Part shown: piece by piece, positions 46,681-57,768 of the stretch | Numbering within the stretch: the stretch's first letter is position 1 | Layout of the letters: each line of letters begins with the position of its first letter | Source: Anaeramoeba flamelloides | Taxonomy: Eukaryota > Metamonada > Anaeramoebidae | NCBI GenBank assembly: GCA_027625915.1 | Contig: JANTQA010000033.1 | Span: 4,526,001 to 4,590,000 of the forward strand | Length of the DNA: 64,000 nt | Reading direction: 5' to 3' | Translations under genes and position numbers: made by a program | Notes under the pieces: generated by a model | Told to the model about the DNA's origin: nothing | The model's input: the letters and a program-made list of their open reading frames with translations, nothing else | Databases searched by the model: none

Positions 46681-47636
46681 TTAGATAATTTTTCTCTTTT
46701 TAAAGAATCCCTTAAGATAATAAACTTGAAGGATACCAGTTGTAAACAAAACCAAAATGGAAAGAATTGAGAACCACATCACTCGAGAGTTCGTTGATTC
46801 TTATCAGAATTTGAATTGTTGTATTATTAAAGAAGAGAAATAAGCAAAAGAAAAAAACGAAAAAAATAGAAAAAAGAAAAAAACAGATTTAGAAATCAGA
46901 AAAAAAAAAAAAAAGAAAAATTTTATTAAAAAACGATCATAGGCTTACCATTAGTGTTTCTCATTTCTTCTTCTCTGCCTTTTGCATAAATTATATCAGT
47001 ATGAATTTCAAGAACTTGATCTTGCATTTTTCTAATTTCTCTTTCTAAAGGACCTAAATGTTCTTTTTTAGCAATGTCTTCATAGTCCCTTGCTGCAATT
47101 CCGTATTTGTAATTGAATGAAATCCTTTGGCTTGAGCCTTTTTATTATTTTTTTTTCAAAAGTCAACGAAAAAAAGAATTAAGATTGTTTTTTTTTTATT
47201 TTTATTTTTTTTTTTTATTAAAAAAAAAGGATCGAAAGAAAAAGAGGAAAAAACAATAAGATTTTCTGAATAATTTTCTTTGTTAAAGAAAGGATTTTTC
47301 GTTGTGTTTAAAATTTGTTTTTGTACCTTGTCCTAAAGTTGGCTGTGGTCGTTTTGTTGAAAAACAAAAATGATAGTCACCGGTTTGGTCAGTATGGAAA
47401 GCAAATTTGCCAGGTTGGTTGGTTTCTTTTTTCTGAATGATTTGTTTTTGTGGATTATAAATGATTATTTGTGGATGAAGAAGAATTGGTTCCATAAGTT
47501 CAAAATCACCAGTAACTAAAGAGTCGTGCTCAATTTCTTCGTAAATACATTTTTCTTCTCGTTGGCCAATGTCAAATTGAAGGGCAGTTACAATACCCAA
47601 CAAACAAATAAAAAATAGAATATTTTTAATTTTCAT
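46681..47636 (-). CDS. TMED10: p24-delta (TMED10-like) cargo receptor, three exons
   Basis: Exons (minus): 47636-47327, 47137-46949, 46799-46681; 618 nt, 205 aa; introns 189 and 149 bp, GT-AG, phases match. Residues 1-18 are a signal peptide (MKIKNILFFICLLGIVTA). The GOLD domain (about 19-120) has the Cys pair C30 and C91 and KCIYEEIEHDSLVTGDFEL. A coiled-coil stalk follows (AKKEHLGPLEREIRKMQDQV), then REEEMRNTNESTN, which is the delta-subfamily signature, one membrane span (about 172-192), and the cytosolic tail LKGFFKKRKII with a diphenylalanine (COPII) and basic COPI-type residues. p24 proteins cycle between ER and Golgi and sort cargo such as GPI-anchored proteins. The frame is open upstream, but this Met starts the signal peptide. 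Confidence 0.93.
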
Positions 47637-50600
47637 TTGAATAAAATTTAAAAAATGATTTATTTTCGGTTCAGAAAGACATTCTTTGAGTGTGTAAGGA
47701 GCAAAATAACATTTTACTTCTTTAGAAGATAACTCTGTAGACACTTATTGTATTTTTGAAAAACCAAATAAATCACTTCCGTTTTTATGATAATCCTAGT
47801 TATTTTATTTTTTTGTCAATTAACCAAAATCCTAATCAGAGAATCTAATGACAAATAATGAAATGGATCTTTTTAAATGAGTATTATGGAATTAAGTCTG
47901 AACCTCAAAATGAATTCATTAGATATTAGTGTTTGAATTATAAATCGGAAAAAATTTTCACTTCATTTTCCTTTTCTTTTTTTTTTTGAAACCAACAAAC
48001 TTTCAAAGAATTAGATTTTCAATTTGTTATCTCTATTTAGTTAACTCAGTCTTTTTTTTCGTACACACAGTTAAGTTTTGATATCTTTTATGTTAACTAA
48101 GAATTCAGACTAAAACCTATATTTTAGAATCGAAATTAAAGAATTCAAGTTGAAATTTCTATTTTGTAAGAAATTTGACATATTAAAAAAAATTGTGAAA
48201 GTCAAAAATTTGTTTTGGTTTTTTCAATAGCAAATATTAGCAAAATAATTGTTGATCAAAGTAAAATTTTATGAACCAATCTTACATTCAAGAAAAACCA
48301 AAGTTACTAATGATTAAAATTTTCAAGAAAAATCTTATTTCGTTGCATTTCAACTCTTTTGAATAACTTTGGAAGGTTAAAAATAGAAACAAAAATTGGA
48401 TTTTAATTACAATCTTTAATGTAAAAAAATTATTTTTTTTTGATTAGGTTCCATTCCAAGATCAAGTCAGTGATTGTTTGGGAAGACCAAAAATTAATAA
48501 TTGTTTTATATTAAAGTTTGTTCTATGTTTTTTTTTTCGAAAATATTACTAATTGTAAATTGGTCATTGATATCTACAAAAAATTCCACTTAACACACAT
48601 TTGAATCTAATAGCAATGTATACCCAAAGGAAAAAAAATTTCCCTTTATATTTTTCAATTTTTTAAATTTAATTCATATTAAATTTAAATAGACTGATTA
48701 AAAAAATAAATGAAAAAATCTAATTTATATTGTTTTTGTTATGAAAAATTTCAACAAAATAGTTTTTAGTAAAAAAAAAAAAAAGAGATACATCTTCAAC
48801 CAAATGAGAACATTTTCAATTCAAAAAAAAAAGTAAAAAAAAAAAAAAATACAAGTCCCTTTATTAAAAAAACAGTATATTTCTTAAAGATTAATATTTT
48901 TATTTTAAACACTAAATGATTTTTTATCATATTTAAACTACCTTTTATGAAAATTTTATATACTTTCAGAATTTTCTTTTTTTCTTTTTTTATTTTTAAC
49001 TAATTTTAAATTTTCACGAAAATTTTTTTAAATAAATAAAAATTCTCATTTTAACAAATTGAAATAATTGCTTTTTATTGTTCAAATTTAATATTTAATT
49101 TTGTTAAAAATATTTTTTGCTTTAAATACATTAAGTGGTGTGAAAGCAATTATTGAATTATTATTTTTCTAAGAATATATTGTTTCAAAATCTGCTATCT
49201 TCTTGATTGTTTGGTCATTATAGATCTTATTATATCATTTTATTTAAGATAAATATTATCACATAAACCTTATCACAATAAATAATTTTTATAATACAAT
49301 CAGTTTTTTCAGATTATATTTTGTTTTTTTATTAATACCCATAAAGGCATAGCTTATTATTAAGAGTGGTATTGATTAATAGTTAGATTATATACTTTCA
49401 GAGTTATTTTTAAATCAATAATAACCGAATTAAATGAAATTTTTATCAGATAAATATCCTCTTAGGTTAATTTTAAAGTACTTGGTAAGTGTGTTTTTAG
49501 AGTCGAACAAAATAAAATAACATAGAAAAAAACTTATTTTTTTTATAAAAAATAATATTTTTTATTCTGTGTATAAATTATTGTATTTACATTTACCAAG
49601 CTTATGAAAATTTATTTGCAGGGTCTAGGAAGAATAAATTTATAAAATAAATCCCTTTTCAAATATGAAAAGATTCAAATTGAAATGATTAAAGTTCTAT
49701 TATATTTTTTATAAAGCCTCTAATAGTAATATTAACTAATGTTTTTTTTTATGGATTCAACAACGAAATCTAGGCCAAGTATCGTTCATTTTCATCATTT
49801 ACAGAGATACACATAACGACTTACAGTACTATTATTAAGTTCTATTATACTAATTTAAAGAATTAATTAGACATTCTTAAAAAGATTAACAGGATATCTA
49901 AATAAAAAAATTTGAAAAAATCATAAAAAAATCTTAAAAAGGTTTTTATTAAGAAAATTAATTTTTTTGAAACCTTATTACAAAAATTCAAATTACCAAA
50001 ATGATTTTACTTTTCCAGTCATTATAGTGAAAAATTATTTTTTAAAATATAAGAAAAAATTTATAATTTTTATGAGAGAACCTAACCCCAATCAAAAACT
50101 AACCAAACGATATAATGTGTGATTGGTCTTGACAATCAACAATAAAAAACGATAATATTTTTTAAAAAAATATCAACAGATTGGCAGCCAATTAAAAATT
50201 TAAATTATTATCAAACATAATTTTGAAAACAACTGTATTAGTTTGGAAGTTCGCCTCTTTGACACTTTTTAATATCTAAAAGATTTTTTTTTCATTTTTT
50301 CCATTATTAAAAATGATTTATTTTTATCCCAAGAATCTTTTAAAATCCTTACCCTGTCAGATATAATAGGTTGATAAAATAAACACAAATTAGATTAAAT
50401 CAAATTAAATCGATTTTGTACATAGAGTAAATATTTTTTTAAAAAATTGAAGAAATTTAGACTCTTTAAAAATATATAACAAAAGAAAAAAGTATTTTTT
50501 TTTTAAAAATTGTTTTTTTTTTTTAATTTAAAATACTTGTAAACTCTTATTTTGATTGAATTTTTACGAATAGATTCTGTCAAACCTAATTTTTTTTATT

Positions 50601-52144
50601 ACATTTTTTGAAATTGAGAACTCTTTTAAACTTATTTTTGTTGGTAGAATTTTTGACAATAAGATCCTCTTATTTTTTTTTCTTATTTATATTTAATTGT
50701 TCAAAAGAAGTCTGATTTCCGAATATCATTTTTAAATTCAGGCCACTCCTGGTGTATGAATTGAATCCAAGGTTAATAACTAAACTCTGAAAAAATTTTT
50801 TATTTATTGTGATCCTTTACAATATTTTTTGTTATTTGAATTTTTGTGATCAAAAAAAGTACAATTTCACACTACAGTTTTTATTACCAAGTAACCCTTT
50901 CAATATCGATCAAATCCCTGGTAAATAGCTAATATCTTTAAAAGTATAATAATTCCTAAAATTCAGATTTCAGTCAAAAAAATAATATTTTTATATTATT
51001 TTATCCAAATGTTTAAATTTCTCCAATTTATTCCAAATATTTTTTCTTTCAGTATAATTTATCAAGATATGTATATATTTATGTATTTTTTTTACAAAAA
51101 ACATTTTTGGTTTATTACCCACTAAATTTAATAAAGTAAGAATTTTTTAAGAGTATTTTGTGATAAAATTAACTCTTTTCAAGATAAAAAAATTTTTTAA
51201 GGATCAACAGATAGTTAAACTACAAGAGGTTAAACTGTTTAACTGGCATAATTGTATTCAAAAATCGATATTCGAAAGATTCAGATTGGAAATAGAGGAG
51301 CTCTCTTTGTAATTTATTTTCTAAAAATAATTCTTTTTTCATTAAAACCTTGATCCAAATATATGCGATAATCACAGGATGATTTGTTTTTAATTTGGAT
51401 ATTAACATCTGAAAAAAGATGAATACTATATTTATATTTCCATTTTTTATTATTATTGTAATTACCCAGCACTTAATCTGTTCATTTTCAGAATCTTAAT
51501 TCAAAAATGCTTTAAAGGTGGTTCTTTAAGCTTATAATATAAAAAATTAAACAAATAAATAAATTGGGGTTTAATTTAGTTAAATATATAAATATATAAC
51601 TATTTATAAAAGAAGTTTCTAACAATCAGGAATATAAAAAAAAAATAAAAAAAATAGAGCTTATCTAAATTGAAAGAATTAAATTAATAAAAAAGATCAA
51701 ATCAATTTTTTTTTTTTTTCAATGTTTAAAGGAATTTTGTATCCTTTTTTTTTTAAGATAAATACTAAACCAAAATACAATTTAAAAAATTGAAATTTTT
51801 TTTAAAAATCGTTCGTTTTACGAAATATTTAAATCAAAAACTGAACATCATGATTAAAAAATTTCAAAAGTGGTTAAAAAGAAAATATAATCACCCTCCA
51901 CCACCAAAAAAAAAAAAGGTGAATTTTTTTATTCATCAAAGTTCAATATTTTACGTAATTAATAAACCATAATAACACCATTGGAGAAAAGTTAAATATA
52001 AAGTTTATATATATATACATCTATAACTCTATTAATATATTTTATCTAAACTGGATAAAATTTATTTTCTCCAAATTATTTAAAAAATAAAAAATTAATA
52101 TTCAACGGATTAATATCAAATCCAATGATCATGTCATAAAACTC
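47637..52144. other. Gene-free stretch between TMED10 and the MT-A70 gene
   Basis: AT-rich. It includes a partial TIR end near 47925-47985 (TGTTTGAATTATAAATCGG...) like the 152/169 bp MITEs, and family D copy 4 at 50060-50950. The remainder (48000-50050, 50950-52140) contains only short ORFs and homopolymers. Confidence 0.5.
50060..50950 (+). repeat. Dispersed repeat, family D, copy 4
   Basis: AACCCCAATCAAAAACTAACC at the left; the right part repeats the GGCCACTCCTGG...GAATCCAAGG and GTACAATTTCACACTACAG segments seen at 20500-20760. Confidence 0.65.
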
Positions 52145-54313
52145 TTACTTCTCCACTTCGTGAACATGTATCCATTTTGGTTTGTACTCATTTTTATCGC
52201 ACCAAAGATATAAAAAGCGAGTATTTGGTATTTTCACACAAAGATCTTCAAAGATGTTTTTGACTTTGTTCGGCTTTTTATTTATTCTACCAACCTTCTT
52301 TCTGATACATTCCATATTGAGATCATTGTTCCTTTGGTGATTAAGTTTGGGTTTAAAATCAAGATGTTTAAAAACAAATAATTCCAATTTGAATCTACGT
52401 ATATCATTTTTAACTTTTTCAAAAATTATTCTTTCGGGTGTGATTGTAAGCCAGGCGATTGTCTCAACCATTTTAAATCCCAATACCCACATTGAATGAA
52501 TTAAGGCTGGAATCTCTTTAGGTATAACCCATATTGCAAAATAACAGCGATAATACTTGAGGATTTTCATTTCGAACAAGTTCTCCAAGAGAAACGATTT
52601 CCTCCCTTTCCCCCTTTTGTCTTCTTCGACAATACCTTTCCAGGGCGGATCTGCAATTATTACGGAAATGTTTTTTTTTTTTTCAGAAGGCAAATCAAAG
52701 CCAATCATATCTTCAACTTCGTGATAAAGATCCGGCTTGTGCTCATTCTCTCCAAGCACATATGTGCGTTTAGGATCATTGTAGCCATAGGGGGTTATCA
52801 TCCTAACGTTCCAATTGTCGCTAGGATGTTTGGGTAAAACAAACAAAGTTTTATCAGCCTTTTTTGGCTTTTTTCTGATCATCATCGTGTCGAATCTTAT
52901 AGACGTAATTTTTTCTTTAATTTTTTTTGTTCTTATGCTATCTTTAATTGTGTTATTAAAATAATAATTATTGTCATGGTTTTTATATTCATTTTGGGAA
53001 ATTTTGGGTTTGATAAATTTTTTTATATTTTTTCCAAATTTTTTCTCCCTGCTGTTTGCTGTGTTCTTTTTTCTATTTCCTTGTTCTTTTTTTTTTTGAA
53101 GCCTTTTCAAAGCGATTTCCATACAATTGATATATTCACTAATCGTTTTTTCGTTGTATATGGTGTCTGCGTTCTGAAGTCCGTTTATTATATTATCCGT
53201 ATCAAGCGAATCGCTTCCTTCACTTTCTTCGTCTTCTTCTTCTTTTTTTTCTTCTTTTTTTTCTCTTCTTTTTTGTGTTTTTTCTTGAGATTCTTTTCTT
53301 TTTCGTTTTCTCCTTTTTTTTTTTTTTTTTTTTTTCTTTTTCCTATGTTTCTTGAGAATTTCTGCAATAGTTTCTATTTCCTCTTCGAAACAACTTTCGG
53401 GAGAAGAGATAATATAATATTCATTGAGAGAATATTGATCATCCCAATTTTCCTCGATTAATTCAGGATCTGAATCTGCTGATAAAAAAGAATAATCTGG
53501 ATCAGCAGATTGCTCTCTAAGGAGTCTTTTTTTTTTTCTTTTTTTTATTCTTGCAATTTCTTCTTCAGTCATAAAATCGTAGCACTCTTCTGAAGAGCTT
53601 GAATTATCAATTGGATCAATTATTTTTTTTCTTCCTTCATCAATTTTGATTTTCTTTGTATTCTCGAGATATTTCTTTAGTAGCCCCTCATTCATGACAG
53701 TTTCTGTTGTGTTGATCTGTTTTCCAAGTTCCTTTTCTTCTTCTTGTTTTTTTTCGTCCCCATCCCCTTCTTTTTGTCCTTGCTTTTTGTCTTCCCCTTG
53801 CTCTTGCTTTTGTTCTTCTTCTTTTTTTTTTCTTTCTTCTTCTTTTCGTTTTTCTTCTTCTTCTTGTTTTTGGATTTCTTCCAGGATTTTAAATCTTTTC
53901 ATAATCTCTTCAGTGCTTTCATTTTCATCAACGTACCCAACATAATGTATAGGATCAACTCGCCGTTTGTTTCTTTTGCTTCTTGAACTTCTCGTTTGAT
54001 AATAATTACTCATAATATTTTGCTTGAGAAGAAAGTTGGAAATTGTTAAAAATGAAATTAAACTCTCCAAATTATTCAATGGTTTGTGTTTTGGAAAACT
54101 TACTGTTACTTTTTTTGATGTAAGAACCCAAAAAAGTTGATTCTTATTGTGTGCTGTTATTTCAAAATCTTTGTGAGATGAAAACTTTAAAGAATTTGTT
54201 TTTATTTCAATTTGATCATTTGATAATTTTTTGAATGAGATTATTTCAGAAAATTCAGTAAGCAATTCTGTTTTGAAATGTTGATTTTTATTATAATATA
54301 AAAACCATGACAC
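52145..54313 (-). CDS. MT-A70-family adenine methyltransferase-like protein
   Basis: Open from 54312 to a TAA at 52145. The first in-frame ATG (54013) gives 622 aa, but the 100 codons upstream look coding (ITAHNKNQLFWVLTSKKVTV) and begin at an acceptor-like AATATAG, so an upstream exon is likely and the start is unresolved. Long Lys/Glu-rich regions lie in the N-terminal two thirds. The C-terminal 210 residues form an MT-A70 domain: SVIIADPPW (DPPW at 52651-52640), then CYFAIWVIP and GFKMVETIAWLTI matching FLFLWV and GYERVDEIIWVKT, and a final PNTRFLYLW...PKWIHVHEVE. The WxNHGKEH segment of METTL3 has no clear counterpart (RRFKLELFVFKH). The family methylates adenine N6 in RNA (METTL3/METTL4) or, in ciliates, DNA. 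Clade and activity are open. Confidence 0.82.
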   Translation of the reverse strand: MSWFLYYNKNQHFKTELLTEFSEIISFKKLSNDQIEIKTNSLKFSSHKDFEITAHNKNQLFWVLTSKKVTVSFPKHKPLNNLESLISFLTISNFLLKQNIMSNYYQTRSSRSKRNKRRVDPIHYVGYVDENESTEEIMKRFKILEEIQKQEEEEKRKEEERKKKEEEQKQEQGEDKKQGQKEGDGDEKKQEEEKELGKQINTTETVMNEGLLKKYLENTKKIKIDEGRKKIIDPIDNSSSSEECYDFMTEEEIARIKKRKKKRLLREQSADPDYSFLSADSDPELIEENWDDQYSLNEYYIISSPESCFEEEIETIAEILKKHRKKKKKKKKKRRKRKRKESQEKTQKRREKKEEKKEEEDEESEGSDSLDTDNIINGLQNADTIYNEKTISEYINCMEIALKRLQKKKEQGNRKKNTANSREKKFGKNIKKFIKPKISQNEYKNHDNNYYFNNTIKDSIRTKKIKEKITSIRFDTMMIRKKPKKADKTLFVLPKHPSDNWNVRMITPYGYNDPKRTYVLGENEHKPDLYHEVEDMIGFDLPSEKKKNISVIIADPPWKGIVEEDKRGKGRKSFLLENLFEMKILKYYRCYFAIWVIPKEIPALIHSMWVLGFKMVETIAWLTITPERIIFEKVKNDIRRFKLELFVFKHLDFKPKLNHQRNNDLNMECIRKKVGRINKKPNKVKNIFEDLCVKIPNTRFLYLWCDKNEYKPKWIHVHEVEK

Positions 54314-56029
54314 TATATTAAAAAGAGTTTTGAAAACAAGTTTGATTTGGATAAATCATTGTGAAACGTCAAAAAAAGATATATTTTTGTTTAAGATCTT
54401 CAAATTCAGAAACTTATTCTGTTGAATTTTTTTTTTAATTATTATCAAAGGAGGGGGTATTCGTTGAATTTTACAGAAAAAAATATAAATTCCAAATGAT
54501 TAGCTTGAGTTATTACAATCTGGTTTTGTCGTTTTAAATTTCATGTTTACATGTGTTTGTTCTGTGTTTTTTTTTTGATTATATGAGATAATCATCAATA
54601 TTAGAATTTTATGGCTAATGAATAATTGAGTGGTTGTGTATGTACTCACTTCGATATTGATTATCACAATTTTTTTTTTTTTTATAATTTAATATCATTT
54701 ACGATTCTAGAGTTCAAATATTCTAATAATTAAAATTAAACAATTAATTTATAATATGGAAACAAATAAATATGATCTAATTCTCAAATCCTATTTTTTG
54801 TGACAAAGATGAAAGTAATTACTATTGTCCAAATAATACATACTTTGGTTTAATTCATGTTTCAAATTAATTAACATGTTTTTTTTTTTAAAAAAGAAAG
54901 CCAAGATATTAACTGATCAAAGAAATGTGAAATAATCCTTAAATAAAAAATGATATTGATTTCTCAAAGTACTATCATTTAAAAAAGAAATTCTAAAAAT
55001 GAAGGATCAAATTTGAAAATTGATCTTAAAAAATAGCCAAATTTTAGAGATAATTTTTATAACCAATAAACCAAAATAGAATAAAAAAGTGATTACTTAT
55101 CAAAAAAATTTGACAAATTTGATTACTAATTTTAATATAATGATAAAAATCAGAGTTTACCTCGAAATATATATTTGAACTTAGGTACACTGCTGGCTAG
55201 TGATTAAATCTTTCATTGGAACAAGAAGAAAAAAAAAGGGGGATTCAATTTTAAAACAGGAATTATTGTAGCTTTGGGTACATTCTTTTTTTGATCATAA
55301 TAAATATTTAATTCAAAAAAAAAATTTTATTTTCTTGAAAATCACTCTTACTACAAATGAAAAAAACTTTTTCGTTAAAAAAAATAATTTTTAGTGAAAA
55401 TGTAAATCAACTTATAGCAAATTGCAAATCTAAATAGAGCTTTATAATATAAAATTTTCTGTAATATTGATTATGAAATAAAAAAATAATCTTTTGAAAA
55501 TATAGTACATAATTTTGATTTAATACCTCAAATAGAACTAAAGAATGCTATTCAAAAAACAAAAGATATTCCTCCTTTTTTTGAGATCAGATTTTCTTTT
55601 ATTGAAATGTTTTTAATTGATTTTTTATGGATTTTATTTTACAGAATATATTTTTTGAAATTTATTTTATGTAAAAGATATTATGTAATTTCAGTTCTGA
55701 AAAACAATTTTCTTGTTAAAATTTAATAAAAAAATTAAAGTATGGATTAAAAATGGTAAACTTATAAAATTTAAAAATAATAACACAAATTTTAAATGAT
55801 AAAAAATAGATAATTTAATGAGGAGAAACATATTGATATAACAAAGAGTTTCAAGATAAAAGGAAATGGTTTTACGCCAAGAAACTAAAGCTAAGAACAA
55901 ATTATTCATTTTATCTTCTTCTCTTGATCAATTCATAGCAAATATGGGAAATTTGAGAAAAATTTAAATATATAAACAAATTTCGATACCAATCATTAAG
56001 AACCAGAAAAAGAAATTGTGAAAGCCAAA
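54314..56029. other. 5' flank of MT-A70 gene and AT-rich spacer
   Basis: A possible upstream exon start ATGATTTATCCAAATC lies at about 54354-54339, but it would need an intron of only about 25 bp. The rest has no feature. Confidence 0.35.
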
Positions 56030-57200
56030 AATATACCACATTTCACTCAAAGGTTACAATCCCCAAAAATGAAAAATTCAATTTTTTTTTGAGAATCAAC
56101 CTCCATATGATTTTTTAAAAATCAGAGAAATTATAAAATTTGAGATTAGATTTCAGATTCCTATAAGAAAATCCGGAAAAAAATCTAAATTTTCAAAAAA
56201 AACAAAATGCTCAAAAAAATTTTGGGCAACTTTAATTGAAACATCCAGATCAAAATTTCTCAATTTCTTGAGAAAATTAAAATTGTTCATAAAAAGATTT
56301 CTTAATCGAAAATTTGTGTAATAATAAATAAATATAGAAAGCTTCACTTTACTTTTAGTTAATTGGGAGTTTAAAACATATATATTATTTTCAAAACAAC
56401 TTTTCAAAAAAAAAAAAACTAAAAAAGAGAAAAAAAAAAAAAAAACAAATTTGAAAAAATTAGAAAAAATGATTTCAATCTAAAAATTGAAAACTTATTT
56501 TGTGAATAATATTGAATGAAACTCATCAAATCTGTAACTAAACTCCTTTTCATAACAAAATGACATTGAAAATTTCAAGAATTATTCACAATTGAATCAT
56601 AGTGAATTGCAGTATCATTCGTAAATTAATAGAAACTCTTTAAAACATAAAAGAACACTCAGTTGAATATTTCAAAAAAAATAATAAAACAAAACGATAA
56701 AAATTAAAATTAAATATTTTAAAAATTGATCTGCCCTTTTATTTGAAATGGAAAATCTTTTTTTGTACATTCTAGGAGAATAAAAATTATAAAATCAATA
56801 AAAACTGTTGAGCAAGGTGAATTAAGAAGAATTTCTTTACAAACTATTGATAACTTTTTACATATCAAACTTTTGTTCTTTAAATTCTCATTTTCAAGAT
56901 AAAACACAATTCATCTGGGTATTTTGTTGGAATTATTGTGTTGTTTTTTCATTATTTTCTTTTTTCTTTGTTACAGCTATCAATTCAATAATGGTCTTTA
57001 TTAATTCCTATATCTAGCTCATTTGAAATCAAACTTAGACTGTTTCCATTTTTATAAAGGTAGATTATTTCCAAATTGATTTCTTCTTATCTCGTTTTTT
57101 TTATTTTCATATTGTTCAATAACCATAAATAATAAAACAAAAAATAAATAATTAAAATGAAAATCACCAACAAGTAATTATCTTATTAACAATCAAATTC
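56030..57200 (+). repeat. Dispersed repeat, family A, copy 3 (longest)
   Basis: Its left half matches 12650-13260 and 63640-63980; its right half matches 2690-3450 inverted. It is therefore the copy that links the other fragments into one family of at least 1.1 kb. Confidence 0.7.
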
Positions 57201-57768
57201 AATAGTATTAATGATTTGATATGTGTGTACTATTTTATGTGAAGTGGGGTTTTTTTCTTCAATAAAACTGGACTTTTTATTGAAAAAGAGTTTATTATTT
57301 TTCTTTTAGTTTCAATTTCTTAAATTAGAATACTTTTTTTGATTTTATAATTTATAAGAAAACTTCTATTTGGGAATTTCTGTTTTGTTGTTAATTTTTT
57401 ACAAAAAGATTAGTTAAAAATCCAATCAATAGAATTCCAATAAAATCAAATTTAATAAGATATTAACCAAAATAAAAAGTTGTTTGAGTATAAATCAATC
57501 GAAAATTAATTGTTTTTGGAATTTTTTTCTTGAATTTTGAAAGTTTAACAAAACAGAGATATTGTTAAAGTTGTTTTGTTGTTATTATATTCATTTAAAA
57601 ATTTTGATCAAAAAAATATCTCAGTGAAATGGAAAAACAAAATTACTGGTTAGAAAATTACAAATTAAGTGGTTTAAATAAAATGAATTATTTTCTTAAT
57701 TTTATTTTAAATTTCCTGACTTAAAAAAATAAAATACTTTTAAAAAATAAATTTTTAAGAAAATTAAT

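Noticed and set aside
47637-47744. N-terminal extension of the TMED10 frame
   Set aside because: The upstream part lacks a proper ATG and would bury the signal peptide; the Met at 47636 fits the family.
52976-53986. Long plus-strand Phe/Ser-rich ORFs opposite the MT-A70 gene
   Set aside because: They are shadows of the Lys/Glu-rich coding sequence on the minus strand.
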